From an uncultured Pelagibacteraceae bacterium (GTDB lineage: Bacteria; Pseudomonadota; Alphaproteobacteria; Pelagibacterales; Pelagibacteraceae), in contig CACIFV010000001.1 of the NCBI GenBank assembly GCA_902586025.1, forward strand, positions 124,001 to 188,000: 64,000 nucleotides of DNA, read 5' to 3'. Every line of letters starts with the position of its first letter. Positions within the stretch are counted from its first letter, which is position 1. Made by a program: the position numbers and the translations under genes. This document shows positions 1-9,603 of this stretch, piece by piece. The notes beneath the pieces are model-generated. The model was not told the origin of the DNA. It saw only the letters and a program-made list of their open reading frames with translations, and did no database searches.

Positions 1-702
1 TTGGTGTTTTCTTCCTGTAATTGGATTTAACTGAATGAAGGTTGCATTATTATTTTTATCTAAGATTTCATATTTTGTTTCAGCTTTTTCAACAATTTTT
101 TTTTTATTTTCAAATCTTATCAAATCATCATTTAACATACCTTTATCAGTTAAAATTAACTCACCATTACATATTGCTAAATAAGTTTTATAGACTTTTC
201 TTAATCTAAAAAGTGAAGTAAGTAGTTGTGCTGTTTCCCTATTTTTTGCAATTATAAAAACACCAGAAGTATCCTTATCTAATCTGTGAACAGAATAAGG
301 TTTCTCATCTCTAAATAAATTACTTTTTGCAAATATATCAATTATATTTTTTTTAGATTTTGTGCCACCCTGCACTGAAATTCCAGATTGTTTATTTAAA
401 ACAACAAAATTATTATTATTTTCAATAATTAAATCTTCATTTTCTTTTATAATTTCATTACTTGGATTATATTTTTTTTTGAGTTGCTCAATTTTTTCCT
501 CAAAATTTAAATTATAAATATTAAGTTTGTCACCAGTTTTAACTTTTTGGGAGCTTTTTACTTTTTTTTGATTTAATTTTAATTTTCCATTTCTTAGGCT
601 TTTTTCAATAAGTCCTTGTGGAATTTTTCCTAAATGATTTCGAATAAATCTATCAATACGCATATCGTTAAAAGATTTATCTACGTTAATTGATTTTTTC
701 AT
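1..702 (-). CDS. rluC: RluC/RluD-family 23S rRNA pseudouridine synthase (partial, C-terminus off the window)
   Basis: This is a RluA-family enzyme that isomerises uridines to pseudouridine in 23S rRNA. The 234 visible codons begin with an ATG at 702. An S4-like RNA-binding domain fills about residues 1-65, and the catalytic block HRLDKDTSG sits at about 139-147, with the catalytic Asp expected at 142. The frame is open to the window edge, so only the C-terminal end is missing. It follows the lyase-like gene on the same strand with a 2-bp gap, so the two are probably co-transcribed. RluC rather than RluD is the best guess because of the S4 domain and general alphaproteobacterial annotation; the exact target uridines cannot be read from sequence. 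Confidence 0.85.
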   Translation of the reverse strand, partial: MKKSINVDKSFNDMRIDRFIRNHLGKIPQGLIEKSLRNGKLKLNQKKVKSSQKVKTGDKLNIYNLNFEEKIEQLKKKYNPSNEIIKENEDLIIENNNNFVVLNKQSGISVQGGTKSKKNIIDIFAKSNLFRDEKPYSVHRLDKDTSGVFIIAKNRETAQLLTSLFRLRKVYKTYLAICNGELILTDKGMLNDDLIRFENKKKIVEKAETKYEILDKNNNATFIQLNPITGRKHQ

Positions 703-704
703 TT

Positions 705-1622
705 TTATTTTAATTTTTTGCAACTATTGTTTTCTTCATCTAGCTTAAGGTCTTTGCATTTTTTACCTATAGCTATGGCGTCATAATATACAACTGTATC
801 TGCTCTTTTTGGAGGATTGCCTTTATGCATTATATTAAACCTATTAATATTGCTTTTGTATATTCCAAACTTCATATACGACTGTTTGCTTATATTATTA
901 TTAGTCAATCCATTGTAATTAACTATAAGTTTGTTATTAGCCCAAATCTTAATAAAACTCTTATTTGGCCAATCAACAAATTCTATATTTATAACAAAAT
1001 CATTCCATTTACCTTTTACATTATTTGCTTCTAAAATTTTATAAGTGTCAAAACCTCCAAAACTATGATTTACAAAATCTGTCCATTGTAAATCTCCATT
1101 TGGAGCAATTCTAAACATAAAATTTACTGGACCTGCTTTTGAATGTATTTGCCATATAGTATTACTTATAGGGATAGTAAATTCACTATTGTCAGGGATA
1201 TAAATACTAAATTTAAACCATGTATTTTTAGACTTTAATCCTAACATGCTGACTTCAGATCTTTCTCTAAAGGTATTACACTCATCTGATTTTCTTTGTT
1301 GTCCACAATCACCATCACCATTTTTAAATTTCCAAGCAATTTTGCCAGATCTAACAATTTTATTTTGAATTAATAATCCATCTTTAGGAAAATTATATAA
1401 AGGTGACAAGTGCATTCTGCATTTAGTTTTTTTTCCATGGCTCCATTGGCAGTCAATATTTGATAAGTCTATTAAATCTTTTTCATTATCTAAATTAAAC
1501 CAAGGCATATTATCGTTATTTAAGGTATAAAATTTTAACCCATCAATTTTTAGTGGATTTGCTTTTAAATTATTAGTTATAAAAAAAAATATTATAATTA
1601 TTTGAAAAATTATATTTTTCAT
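705..1622 (-). CDS. Secreted polysaccharide-lyase-like protein (heparin lyase I-type fold)
   Basis: This 305-residue protein has a signal peptide over about residues 1-21 (hydrophobic run ending in NLKA). The rest resembles the concanavalin-like 'polysaccharide lyase' family related to heparin lyase I: a Cys-rich GDGDCG segment followed by RERSEVS near 120, a central WQIHSK block, NDFVINIEF, a KIWANNKL strand, and YYDAIAIGKKCKDL near the C-terminus. It is probably exported to the periplasm or cell surface. Two relatives with the same block order lie in the tRNA-Leu island (35961-36920 and 36922-37779). It sits 65 bp after rplQ and directly before rluC, an odd place for a surface enzyme. Lyase activity and substrate are not shown by sequence alone. 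Confidence 0.6.
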   Translation of the reverse strand: MKNIIFQIIIIFFFITNNLKANPLKIDGLKFYTLNNDNMPWFNLDNEKDLIDLSNIDCQWSHGKKTKCRMHLSPLYNFPKDGLLIQNKIVRSGKIAWKFKNGDGDCGQQRKSDECNTFRERSEVSMLGLKSKNTWFKFSIYIPDNSEFTIPISNTIWQIHSKAGPVNFMFRIAPNGDLQWTDFVNHSFGGFDTYKILEANNVKGKWNDFVINIEFVDWPNKSFIKIWANNKLIVNYNGLTNNNISKQSYMKFGIYKSNINRFNIMHKGNPPKRADTVVYYDAIAIGKKCKDLKLDEENNSCKKLK

Positions 1623-1687
1623 TTAGTTAATATAAAATACTAGATGATTGTTTTACAACATCAATTAAATTAAATATGAATTAAAGA

Positions 1688-2131
1688 CTAAGCTGTAGCT
1701 TGCTTTTTGTCTTCTGCTTTTGACGTATCTTTAGTTGGGTTCTTTTTCTTTTTATCAACTCTTTTTGCTTCAATATCTCTGTCTACAAACTCTATTACTG
1801 CCATTGGTGCATTATCACCATATCTAAATCCTGCCTTAATAATTCTTGTATATCCACCTTTTCTATTTTCATATCTCTTAGAAAGGGTTTTTTTTACTTT
1901 ATTTGTAGACTTAATGTCTTGCAGTTTTGAGATTAATGTTTTTGTATTAGATAATGTATCTTTTTTGCCTAGTGTAATGATTTTATCTGCTTGAGGCTTT
2001 AAAACTTTTGCTTTTGGTAAAGTAGTTGTAATTTGCTCATACTTAATTAATGAATTAAGCATATTTTTAATTAAAGCTTTTCTATGTTCTGATGTTCTGT
2101 TGAGCTTTTTATAGCCCATTTTATGTCTCAT
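1688..2131 (-). CDS. rplQ: 50S ribosomal protein L17
   Basis: L17 binds 23S rRNA near the peptide exit tunnel. The start [19 protein letters not shown] matches the family, and GGYTRIIKAGFRYGDNAP occurs at about 92-109. At 147 residues it is longer than the roughly 120-residue norm because of a Lys-rich tail from about 120 on (KKKKNPTKDTSKAEDKK). Its start overlaps the rpoA stop by one base, and it is the last gene of the alpha operon. Identification is secure; the tail is probably disordered. Confidence 0.97.
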   Translation of the reverse strand: MRHKMGYKKLNRTSEHRKALIKNMLNSLIKYEQITTTLPKAKVLKPQADKIITLGKKDTLSNTKTLISKLQDIKSTNKVKKTLSKRYENRKGGYTRIIKAGFRYGDNAPMAVIEFVDRDIEAKRVDKKKKNPTKDTSKAEDKKQATA

Positions 2132-3159
2132 TAGATAGCTTCCTCTAGTTTTTTAGATAATTCAGCAATATTATCTGGTGGCCAGTTTGGAATTTCCATT
2201 CCAAGATATAATGACATCCCTGTTAATACTTCTTTAATCTCATTTAATGATTTTCTTCCAAAATTAGGTGTTCTTAACATTTCACCTTCTGATTTTTGTA
2301 CTAAATCACCAATATAGATAATATTATCATTTTTAAGACAATTCATTGATCTTACAGAAAGCTCTAACTCATCAACCTTTCTCAACAAATTCTTATTAAA
2401 TTCTGGCTCTGATGGTTGCTCTTTAACAATAACCTCTTGTGGTTCATCAAAGTTAACAAACATTCCTAGTTGATCCTGGAAAATCCTTGCTGAATATGCA
2501 ACAGCATCTTCCGCTGAGATTGATCCATTAGTTTCAACTTCCATTGTTAACTTATCATAGTCTAAGGCTTTTCCTTCTCTAGCTGTACTGACTGAATAAG
2601 AAACTTTTTTAACTGGACTAAATAAAGAGTCTATTGGAATTAAACCTAGTGGTGGTTCGTCTGGTTTATTCATATCTGCTGAAACATATCCTTTTCCAGT
2701 TCCTACTGTCATTTCCATATGAAACTTAGTATTTTCATCTAAATTACAAATAACTAAATCTGGATTTAAAATTTCAATATCAGCAACTGAAGTTATGTCA
2801 GATGCTTTAATCTCTCCTGGGCCTTTAGCATCAAGTATTAGTTTTTTTGGCTCATCAGATGAACTTTTAAGAGCTAAAGATTTTACATTTAATACAATAT
2901 CTGTCACATCTTCTCTCACACCTTTGATTGATGTAAATTCATGTAATACACCATCTATTTGAATTGATGTAACTGCGGTCCCTCTAATAGAAGATAAAAG
3001 AATTCTTCTTAATGAATTACCAAGTGTTAATCCATAACCTTTTTCTAACGGTTCAGCTGTTATTTTTGCAAAGGAATTGTCATCACTTAATTGAACATCT
3101 AATTTTGCAGGTTTAATTAATGATTTCCAGTTTTTTGAATTTACTTCAGTTTGTTCCAT
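2131..3159 (-). CDS. rpoA: DNA-directed RNA polymerase subunit alpha
   Basis: The alpha subunit nucleates RNA polymerase assembly and contacts upstream promoter DNA and activators. In this 342-residue protein the N-terminal dimerisation motif [12 protein letters not shown] is at 41-52. The C-terminal domain covers about 265-340, with the helix-hairpin-helix block [16 protein letters not shown] near 297-312. Length and domain order are normal. It lies between rpsK and rplQ, overlapping each by one base, which suggests translational coupling in the alpha operon. Confidence 0.98.
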   Translation of the reverse strand: MEQTEVNSKNWKSLIKPAKLDVQLSDDNSFAKITAEPLEKGYGLTLGNSLRRILLSSIRGTAVTSIQIDGVLHEFTSIKGVREDVTDIVLNVKSLALKSSSDEPKKLILDAKGPGEIKASDITSVADIEILNPDLVICNLDENTKFHMEMTVGTGKGYVSADMNKPDEPPLGLIPIDSLFSPVKKVSYSVSTAREGKALDYDKLTMEVETNGSISAEDAVAYSARIFQDQLGMFVNFDEPQEVIVKEQPSEPEFNKNLLRKVDELELSVRSMNCLKNDNIIYIGDLVQKSEGEMLRTPNFGRKSLNEIKEVLTGMSLYLGMEIPNWPPDNIAELSKKLEEAI

Positions 3160-3596
3160 TAAACTCTCCTTTTTTTTGGTGGTCTTGTTCCATTATGTGG
3201 CATTGGTGTTGTATCTTTAATTGATATAATTTTGAATCCTCTTGCTTGTAAAGCTCTTAAGGCAGTTTCTCTTCCAGAGCCAGGTCCTTTAACTTCAACA
3301 GATAAAATTTTCATTCCAACCTCTAACGCTTTTGCTGCAGCTGCATCAGCAGCAACTTGAGCTGCATATGGGGTTGATTTTCTTGAACCTTTAAATCCTT
3401 TTTGTCCCGCAGATGCCCAAGATACAACATTTCCATTTGTATCAGCGATCGTAACAATTGTATTATTGAATGTAGATTGAACATACGCAATACCATTTAA
3501 TATATTCTTTTTACCTTTTTTTTTCTTTGAATATGAGCTCTTTTTAGCTTTAGTTTCAGTTTTCTGTTCTTTGTTTAAATTTTCTTCTTTTTTCAT
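3159..3596 (-). CDS. rpsK: 30S ribosomal protein S11
   Basis: S11 belongs to the 30S platform next to the mRNA exit. The core begins around residue 30 ([19 protein letters not shown]) and ends with the typical [13 protein letters not shown]. At 145 residues it has an N-terminal Lys/Glu-rich extension of about 28 residues compared with usual S11 (about 129). The extension stays in frame with the ATG that overlaps the rpsM stop by one base, and no better internal ATG is seen, so the long form is preferred. Confidence 0.96.
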   Translation of the reverse strand: MKKEENLNKEQKTETKAKKSSYSKKKKGKKNILNGIAYVQSTFNNTIVTIADTNGNVVSWASAGQKGFKGSRKSTPYAAQVAADAAAAKALEVGMKILSVEVKGPGSGRETALRALQARGFKIISIKDTTPMPHNGTRPPKKRRV

Positions 3597-3979
3597 TATT
3601 TTTTAAGCGGGGTTAATTTTTTACCCGCAATTGCAATTGCTTTTCCTTTTCTTGTCCTAGAATTACATCTAGTTCTTTGTCCTCTAACTGGAAGTTTTTT
3701 TCTATGTCTTGAACCTCTATAAGTTGCAAGATCGATCAATCTTTTTATGCTTAAAGAAGTTTCTCTTCTAAGATCACCCTCAACAGTGAATTTTTGATCT
3801 ATATATTCTCTTATTTTCAGAATTTGATCATCGGTTAATTCATTAACTCTTTTTGATTTTGGTATTTCTAATTCAGTACAAATTTGTTTAGAGAATTTAT
3901 TTCCGATACCATAAATATAAGTGAGTCCAATATGAACTAGTTTATTTTGTGGTATGTTTACACCTGCGATACGAGCCAT
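3596..3979 (-). CDS. rpsM: 30S ribosomal protein S13
   Basis: S13 sits in the head of the 30S subunit and touches the P-site tRNA and the 50S bridge. It starts [10 protein letters not shown], as in the family, and ends with the basic block [15 protein letters not shown]. Length 127 is slightly above the usual 118-122. It is the first gene of the alpha operon, and a promoter-like site lies 25-50 bp upstream, between it and adk. The usual rpmJ (L36) gene is not between secY and rpsM here. Confidence 0.97.
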   Translation of the reverse strand: MARIAGVNIPQNKLVHIGLTYIYGIGNKFSKQICTELEIPKSKRVNELTDDQILKIREYIDQKFTVEGDLRRETSLSIKRLIDLATYRGSRHRKKLPVRGQRTRCNSRTRKGKAIAIAGKKLTPLKK

Positions 3980-4003
3980 AATTTTTGTGATAAATAGTGC
4001 CCT

Positions 4004-4031
4004 TTTATATAAGAAGATTAGTCAAAGTCAA
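4004..4031 (-). promoter_or_regulatory. Putative promoter of the rpsM-rpsK-rpoA-rplQ operon
   Basis: On the minus strand TTGACT (4026-4031) and TATAAA (4004-4009) are separated by 16 nt, just upstream of rpsM. A second TTGACT directly abuts the first (4020-4025) but is too close to the -10 to serve it. The site fills the 56-bp gap after adk, the largest gap in the spc-alpha run. The spacing matches the other promoter-like sites of this window. Confidence 0.55.
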
Positions 4032-4035
4032 CGCC

Positions 4036-4599
4036 TTAAACATTCAAAAAAGCCTCTATTTTGCTTGTTATTTCATCAATTTCCATCGTCCCGTCAATCT
4101 CATGAAAATTTGAATTTTTAGAATAGTAATCCAATACTGGTTTTGTTGTTTCTATATAAGTATCATATCTCTTTAATATCGTAACTAAGTCATCGTCAGT
4201 TCTTTTTTCTAAAACTTTTCTTTTTTTTATTCTTTCTACAATCGTTTCTTTATTTACATTTAAGAAAAAAATATGATCAATCTTTTGATTTGAGTCTTTT
4301 AATAATAAATCTAAATTTTTAGCTTGGCTTAGAGATCTTGGATATCCATCAAATATTAATTTTTCTTTTTTTTTAGGATCAAAAATATGATTTTTTAAAA
4401 GACTATTTACAATTTCGTCACTAACAAATTTTCCTTCATTCATGTTATTTATTATCTTTTTTCCTATATCTGAATCTTTTTTTATTTCTTCCCTTAAAAT
4501 GTCACCAGTAGAAATTTGGTAACCATTTAATTTTTTCACTAAATATTTAGCTTGAGTACCTTTTCCAGCTCCTGGTGGACCAAACAATATTATATTCAC
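4036..4599 (-). CDS. adk: Adenylate kinase, short-LID type
   Basis: Adenylate kinase interconverts ATP + AMP and 2 ADP in the cytoplasm. The P-loop GPPGAGKGTQ is at 7-16 and the AMP-binding DGYPRS at 84-89. The region around 120-140 (RIKKRKVLEKRTDDD) is a short LID without the zinc or beta-hairpin insertion, giving 187 residues instead of about 214; short forms are common in alphaproteobacteria. Its start abuts the secY stop at the end of the spc operon, the classic position. Confidence 0.95.
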   Translation of the reverse strand: MNIILFGPPGAGKGTQAKYLVKKLNGYQISTGDILREEIKKDSDIGKKIINNMNEGKFVSDEIVNSLLKNHIFDPKKKEKLIFDGYPRSLSQAKNLDLLLKDSNQKIDHIFFLNVNKETIVERIKKRKVLEKRTDDDLVTILKRYDTYIETTKPVLDYYSKNSNFHEIDGTMEIDEITSKIEAFLNV

Positions 4600-5880
4600 T
4601 TATCTACCAAATTTTGTTTTTTTTATCAGTTGCTCGTATTGAGAACTCATCATCCTTGTTTGAATTTGCGTAACGGTATCAATTGCAACTACAACAACAA
4701 TTAAAACAGAAGCACCACCCAAATAAAATGGAATAGGATAATTTGCAATTAGAAACTCTGGCATTAAACAAACTAATGCAAGATATAATGCTCCTATTGT
4801 TGTTAGTCTTGTTAATATTGTGTCAATATAAAGCGCAGTACTTTCTCCAGGTCTTATACCAGGAATAAACCCACCATATTTTCTTAAATTTTCAGCTGTT
4901 TCAGTTGGATTGAAAGTTATTGAAGTGTAAAAAAATGTAAAAAATATTATTCCTGATGCATATAGAAGCATATACAATGGTTGTCCTTGAGAAAAGTATG
5001 ATGAAATATTTAAAAATGTTTCATTTTGAGAAACGTTAAAATTTGAAAAGGTGACTGGTAATAATAATAATGCTGACGCAAAAATTGCAGGTATTACACC
5101 TGCTGAATTGATTTTTAAAGGTAAATGTGAAGAGTCTCCACCATACATTTTATTCCCCATCTGTCTTTTGGGATAATTTATAAGAATTTTTCTTAATGCT
5201 CTTTCCATAAATACAATAAACATTATCGTTGCGACAAGCAGCACAAATATAAAAATTATCATTACAGTTGAAATTGCACCAGTTCTTCCCAATTCAAATG
5301 TCGTTACCAAGGCTCTAGGAATTTCAGCAACAATTCCAGAAAAAATAATTAATGAAATACCATTACCAATTCCCCTTTGTGTGATTTGTTCACCAAGCCA
5401 CATTAAAAAAATAGTTCCAGCAACAATTGTTGTAACTGTTGAAATTTTAAAGAATATTCCTGGATTGATCACTAAATCTGCTGAAGACTCTAATCCTACT
5501 GCCAATCCATATCCTTGTATAGTTGCTAATATAACTGTTCCATATCTTGTTATTTGTGTAATTTTTTGTCTTCCTATTTCACCTTGGGCCTTTAAATTTT
5601 TAAAATAATCAGAAACTCCTGTTAGTAACTGGACAATTATTGAAGATGATATATATGGCATTATTCCAAGGGCAAATATTGCCATTCTGCTTACAGCACC
5701 CCCTGCAAAAACGTTAAACATACCTAGTAACCCTTTTTGGTTTCCTTCCATCATTATTTGAAGTTGTTCAGGGTCAATTCCTGGTAAAGGAACAAAGGTG
5801 CCTAATCTATAAACTGCAAGTATAAATAGTGTAAAAAGTATTCTGTTTCTTAAATCATTAGATTGTGTTGAAGCACTCAT
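4600..5880 (-). CDS. secY: Preprotein translocase subunit SecY
   Basis: SecY is the channel of the Sec translocon in the inner membrane. The 426-residue product has about ten hydrophobic segments. Family blocks include TFVPLPGIDP near the first segment, LGIMPYISSSIIVQLL around 70-86, and RGIGNGISLIIF near 170-181. It follows rplO with a one-base overlap and precedes adk without a gap. SecE is encoded in the same large cluster (28484-28675). Length is normal. Confidence 0.97.
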   Translation of the reverse strand: MSASTQSNDLRNRILFTLFILAVYRLGTFVPLPGIDPEQLQIMMEGNQKGLLGMFNVFAGGAVSRMAIFALGIMPYISSSIIVQLLTGVSDYFKNLKAQGEIGRQKITQITRYGTVILATIQGYGLAVGLESSADLVINPGIFFKISTVTTIVAGTIFLMWLGEQITQRGIGNGISLIIFSGIVAEIPRALVTTFELGRTGAISTVMIIFIFVLLVATIMFIVFMERALRKILINYPKRQMGNKMYGGDSSHLPLKINSAGVIPAIFASALLLLPVTFSNFNVSQNETFLNISSYFSQGQPLYMLLYASGIIFFTFFYTSITFNPTETAENLRKYGGFIPGIRPGESTALYIDTILTRLTTIGALYLALVCLMPEFLIANYPIPFYLGGASVLIVVVVAIDTVTQIQTRMMSSQYEQLIKKTKFGR

Positions 5881-6341
5881 TATTTAGATTTATTTTTAAC
5901 AGTAATTTGTCCACCAGCCTTTTCAATTTTTTCTTTGGCAATTTTAGATGAATAATCTACTTCAATATCAATTTTAGAATTAAAATCACCATTTGATAAA
6001 ACTTTAAATTTATTAATTGATTTTCTAAATAATTTAGATTTTCTAAATGTATCAATATTTATTTTCGAGTCTGCACTAATTTTCTTATTATCAATTAGTT
6101 TTTGCAAATCACCTAAATTTATTATTGCTACATCATTTTTGCTTATTGGGTTGAAACCTCTTTTAGGTAATCTCCTATATAATGGCATTTGACCACCTTC
6201 AAAGCTTTTTATTGCTACTCCAGATCTTGATTTTTGACCTTTTACTCCTCTTCCAGAAGTTTTACCTTTACCTGATCCTATACCTCTTCCTACTCGAATT
6301 TTTTTTGATTTAAGATTATTTAATGAATTTAAAGATGTCAT
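5880..6341 (-). CDS. rplO: 50S ribosomal protein L15
   Basis: L15 is a late-assembly 50S protein. The glycine- and basic-rich N-terminus (RVGRGIGSGKGKTSGRGVKG) and RRLPKRGFNP around 57-66 are diagnostic. Length 153 is normal. It follows rpsE with a one-base overlap, so there is no room for rpmD (L30), which usually lies between these two genes. Confidence 0.97.
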   Translation of the reverse strand: MTSLNSLNNLKSKKIRVGRGIGSGKGKTSGRGVKGQKSRSGVAIKSFEGGQMPLYRRLPKRGFNPISKNDVAIINLGDLQKLIDNKKISADSKINIDTFRKSKLFRKSINKFKVLSNGDFNSKIDIEVDYSSKIAKEKIEKAGGQITVKNKSK

Positions 6342-6841
6342 TATCCTCTTTTCTCAATTATCTCAGATATTTTTTTATTTCTTAAATTTGAAATATTTTT
6401 TGGTGAATTTTGTTTTGACAGGGCTTTTATACATGCTCTAATTACATTATGTGGGTTTGCAGTACCTAGAGATTTGGCTACTATATCTTTTATACCAAGC
6501 ACTTCACACACCGCTCTAACAGGACCACCTGCTATTATACCTGTTCCTTTAGGTGCAGATCTTAATTTGATTTTTCCGGCACCATCTTTGCCATATATAT
6601 CATGATGAATTGTTCGCCCATCTCTCAACGGTATTTGTATCAACTTTCGTCTTGCTAATTCATTTGCTTTTTTGATCGCATCTGGGACTTGTTTTGCTTT
6701 TGCATGAGCAATACCAATTTTTCCATTCTGATTACCAACTACAACTAAGGCAGAAAAACCAAATCTTCTTCCGCCTTTAACAACTTTAGTTATCCTGTTT
6801 ATGTGCACTAGTTTTTCAACAAATTCTGTATTTTTTTCCAT
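6341..6841 (-). CDS. rpsE: 30S ribosomal protein S5
   Basis: S5 lies at the mRNA entry side and helps translational fidelity. Its dsRBD-like N-terminal fold shows GGRRFGFSALVVVGNQNGK (about 23-41), followed by a conserved GTGIIAGGPVRAVCE block near 98-112. Length 166 is normal. It lies 3 bp after rplR in the spc operon. Confidence 0.97.
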   Translation of the reverse strand: MEKNTEFVEKLVHINRITKVVKGGRRFGFSALVVVGNQNGKIGIAHAKAKQVPDAIKKANELARRKLIQIPLRDGRTIHHDIYGKDGAGKIKLRSAPKGTGIIAGGPVRAVCEVLGIKDIVAKSLGTANPHNVIRACIKALSKQNSPKNISNLRNKKISEIIEKRG

Positions 6842-6844
6842 ATT

Positions 6845-7195
6845 TTAAAATTCCATCCCATTCTTTCTAAGTGTTTCAGCAAAAATTTTAACTCTTCCAT
6901 GGTATTTATAAATACCTCTATCAAAGTAAATTTTTTTAATATTTTTTTCATTTGCTTTCTTCGCTAATTTCTCTGCTACAATAGAAGATAATTCTGATTT
7001 ATTTTTTTTTTGATCTTTAATTTCTTTGTCTATAGATGAAGCAGAGACTAATGTAATATTTTTTACATCATCTATTATTTGTGCACTTATATTTTTTGTA
7101 GATCTTGAAACACTTAATCTATATCTATCTTTAGAAACATTTTTAAGTTTTTTTCTTACTCTAAATTTTTTTCTTTCTATTGTACTTAATCTCAT
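6845..7195 (-). CDS. rplR: 50S ribosomal protein L18
   Basis: L18 helps attach 5S rRNA to the 50S subunit. The N-terminus [11 protein letters not shown], the [18 protein letters not shown] strand block, and the C-terminal [13 protein letters not shown] match the family. Length 116 is normal. It overlaps the rplF stop by one base. Confidence 0.97.
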   Translation of the reverse strand: MRLSTIERKKFRVRKKLKNVSKDRYRLSVSRSTKNISAQIIDDVKNITLVSASSIDKEIKDQKKNKSELSSIVAEKLAKKANEKNIKKIYFDRGIYKYHGRVKIFAETLRKNGMEF

Positions 7196-7734
7196 TATTT
7201 TTTCTTACCTTCTTTTCTCAAAATATATTGATCTTTTTCCTTTATACCTTTTCCTTTATATGGTTCAGGTGGTCTAATACTTTTGATTTGTGAAGCAACC
7301 ATGCCAACTTGTTGTTTATTTGATCCACTTATTTTTAATGTTGTTTGTTTTTCTACAGCTATTTTAATACCATTTGGTATATTGTAATTAATGTCATGAC
7401 TAAATCCTAGTTGCATATTTAGTACATTTCCTTTTAACGCTGCTCTGAAACCAACTCCTGTAAGTTCAAGTATTTTTTCATAACCGCTACTTGTTCCAAT
7501 AATAGCATTATTAAGTAGGCTTCTATTCATACCCCATAATCTTTTAGATGTATCATCAAGTTTTTTTGGTTTTATTGATACGTCTTTACCTTCATTAATC
7601 TTAAGTTCAAACATTTCTAAATCTAATTTTATTGCTTGTTTACCTAGTGGACCTTCAATATTAATTATATTACCAGACAATAAAACTTTTACTTTATCTG
7701 GAATTGGTATGTTTATTTTTCCTATTTTAGACAT
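7195..7734 (-). CDS. rplF: 50S ribosomal protein L6
   Basis: L6 sits near the factor-binding region of the 50S subunit. The start [17 protein letters not shown] and the C-terminal signature [12 protein letters not shown] (about 153-164) identify it. Length 179 is normal. It overlaps rpsH by one base. Confidence 0.97.
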   Translation of the reverse strand: MSKIGKINIPIPDKVKVLLSGNIINIEGPLGKQAIKLDLEMFELKINEGKDVSIKPKKLDDTSKRLWGMNRSLLNNAIIGTSSGYEKILELTGVGFRAALKGNVLNMQLGFSHDINYNIPNGIKIAVEKQTTLKISGSNKQQVGMVASQIKSIRPPEPYKGKGIKEKDQYILRKEGKKK

Positions 7735-8126
7735 TAAAATACCTTACAAATAATTTCGCCACCAAGTTTTTTCTTTCTTGCATCGACATCTGTCATTACA
7801 CCTTGTGGTGTAGATACAATTGCAATACCAAGGCCATTATTTATTTTTGGCAGACTATTAGCGCTAGAAAAAATCCTCCTACCTGGTTTGGAAATTCTTT
7901 CAATAGTTTTTATAACTGGATTTCCTAAATTATATTTTAAATTGATTTCAATTGAAGGTTTTTTGTCATCATTGATTTTGTAGTCTATGATATAGCCTTC
8001 AGATTTTAATACATCAGCAATTTTAGCCTTAAATTTTGACGATGGTAATGAAACTTTACTGTGATTTCTCACTTGAGCATTTTTAATTCTTGCTAACATA
8101 TCACCTATTGGATCACTTAAACTCAT
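7734..8126 (-). CDS. rpsH: 30S ribosomal protein S8
   Basis: S8 is a primary 16S rRNA-binding protein and, in enterobacteria, the repressor of the spc operon. The start MSLSDPIGDMLARIKNA and the C-terminal GLGIAIVSTPQGVMTD are family hallmarks. Length 130 is normal. The gap to rpsN is 10 bp, one of the larger gaps in this operon. Confidence 0.97.
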   Translation of the reverse strand: MSLSDPIGDMLARIKNAQVRNHSKVSLPSSKFKAKIADVLKSEGYIIDYKINDDKKPSIEINLKYNLGNPVIKTIERISKPGRRIFSSANSLPKINNGLGIAIVSTPQGVMTDVDARKKKLGGEIICKVF

Positions 8127-8136
8127 ATTTTCCTTT

Positions 8137-8442
8137 CTACCAACTCGATTTTACCATTCCAGGAATTTTACCTTCTAAACCTAGTTGTCGAAGGGCTATT
8201 CTTGAAATTTTTAATTTTCTGTAAACACCGTGTGGTCTACCTGTAATTTGACACCTATTCATAACTCTAACTTTTGCAGAATTTCTTGGTAATTTTGACA
8301 ATTTTTGCTGAGCTTTAAATCTTTCTTCTAAAGATAATTTTTTGTCCATAATTATTTTTTTTAACTGCAATCTTTTCTTATAAAATTTATCTGATAATTT
8401 TATTCTTCTGTTATTCTTGTTAATTGCACTCATTTTTGCCAT
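8137..8442 (-). CDS. rpsN: 30S ribosomal protein S14 (zinc-free type)
   Basis: S14 lies in the 30S head. This 101-residue form ends [21 protein letters not shown] and has a single Cys in [13 protein letters not shown] instead of the four-Cys zinc site of the short form. It is therefore the long zinc-independent type usual in proteobacteria. It overlaps rplE by one base. Confidence 0.97.
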   Translation of the reverse strand: MAKMSAINKNNRRIKLSDKFYKKRLQLKKIIMDKKLSLEERFKAQQKLSKLPRNSAKVRVMNRCQITGRPHGVYRKLKISRIALRQLGLEGKIPGMVKSSW

Positions 8443-8996
8443 TAATTGCTCCTTTTTTCTCTAAATGGAAAATTTAAATGTTTTAATAATTCAAAACTGT
8501 GTTCTACTTTTTGAGATTTAATAGCTATTGTAATGTCTAAACCTCTAATTTTGTCAACTTTATCAAAATTTACCTCTGGAAATATAATATGTTCTTTAAC
8601 GCCAAAAGTATAATTTCCAAATTTATCAAAACCGTTTGGACTTAATCCCCTAAAATCTTTTATTCTTGGTAATGCTATATTTGTCAATCTATCGATAAAT
8701 TCGTACATTTTATTTTTTCTCAATGTTACCTTCAGACCAGAATTAGTGTTTTTTCTAGTTTTAAAATTTGCGATAGATTTTTTGAATTTAGTTACTACGG
8801 GCATTTGGCCTGTGATATTTGCCAGATCTTCTTGGCACGATTTTAGAATCTTTTGATCATTCCCATCAAGACCTAAACCCATATTTAAAACAATCTTTTG
8901 TATTCTTGGACCCATGTATAAATTCCTATAACCGAACTTTTCTTTTAATGCTGGCTCAATATTTTTAGTTATGGTTAGTTTTAATCTAGGTGTCAT
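8442..8996 (-). CDS. rplE: 50S ribosomal protein L5
   Basis: L5 binds 5S rRNA and touches the P-site tRNA. Visible family blocks are [20 protein letters not shown] (about 23-42), [17 protein letters not shown], and [16 protein letters not shown] near 113-128. Length 184 is normal. It overlaps rplX by one base. Confidence 0.97.
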   Translation of the reverse strand: MTPRLKLTITKNIEPALKEKFGYRNLYMGPRIQKIVLNMGLGLDGNDQKILKSCQEDLANITGQMPVVTKFKKSIANFKTRKNTNSGLKVTLRKNKMYEFIDRLTNIALPRIKDFRGLSPNGFDKFGNYTFGVKEHIIFPEVNFDKVDKIRGLDITIAIKSQKVEHSFELLKHLNFPFREKRSN

Positions 8997-9235
8997 TATT
9001 TTTTAGCCTCATTTTTATTCTTAGTTTCAAATATTGCTAAATTTGAAAGATGTATAAAGTTTTCTTTTGAAACTATTCCACCTTTCTTTTCTTTTGTAGT
9101 TTTCACATGTTTTTTTACCATGTTAATACCTTTAACCTTTGCCCTATTATTTTTTCTATCAATTTCAATGACATCACCATCTTTATTTTTATCCTTACCG
9201 GTCAATATCTTTACTTTAATACCTTTTTTAATCAT
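8996..9235 (-). CDS. rplX: 50S ribosomal protein L24 (short)
   Basis: L24 is an assembly initiator of the 50S subunit. The KOW motif [20 protein letters not shown] lies near the N-terminus, followed by [11 protein letters not shown]. At 79 residues it is about 20-25 residues shorter than the usual 100-105: the C-terminal strand region is cut back. The reading frame is clean and overlaps rplN and rplE by one base each, so this looks like genuine shortening, not a frameshift. Confidence 0.95.
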   Translation of the reverse strand: MIKKGIKVKILTGKDKNKDGDVIEIDRKNNRAKVKGINMVKKHVKTTKEKKGGIVSKENFIHLSNLAIFETKNKNEAKK

Positions 9236-9603
9236 TATAATACCTCTGGTGCCAACGAAATTATTTTCATTTGTCCTCTGTTTCTTAATTCTCTAGTAAC
9301 TGGTCCAAAAATCCTAGTGCCTATTGGCTCTCCCTTATCATCTGTCAGAACAGCTGCGTTGTTATCAAATCTTACTTTGGATCCATCATTTCTATGAATT
9401 CCTTTTTTAACTCTAACAACAACAGCTTTATGAACCGCACCTTTTTTAACTTTTCCTTTCGGAATTGCTTCTTTAACAGCAACAACGATGGTATCACCAA
9501 TACTTGCATATCTTCTTTTAGATCCACCTAAAACTTTAATACATTCAATTTTTTTTGCACCTGTGTTGTCAGCTACAAATAATTCGGTCTGAACTTGTAT
9601 CAT
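9235..9603 (-). CDS. rplN: 50S ribosomal protein L14
   Basis: L14 lies at the subunit interface. [18 protein letters not shown] at the start and the C-terminal FGPVTRELR are typical. Length 122 is exactly the family norm. Its first codons overlap the rpsQ stop by 4 bp (ATGA-type coupling). Confidence 0.98.
   Translation of the reverse strand: MIQVQTELFVADNTGAKKIECIKVLGGSKRRYASIGDTIVVAVKEAIPKGKVKKGAVHKAVVVRVKKGIHRNDGSKVRFDNNAAVLTDDKGEPIGTRIFGPVTRELRNRGQMKIISLAPEVL

Noticed and set aside
1623..1687. Intrinsic terminator after rplQ
   Set aside because: GATGTTG...CAATCATC can form a bulged stem, but no T-run follows on the minus strand; too weak to call.
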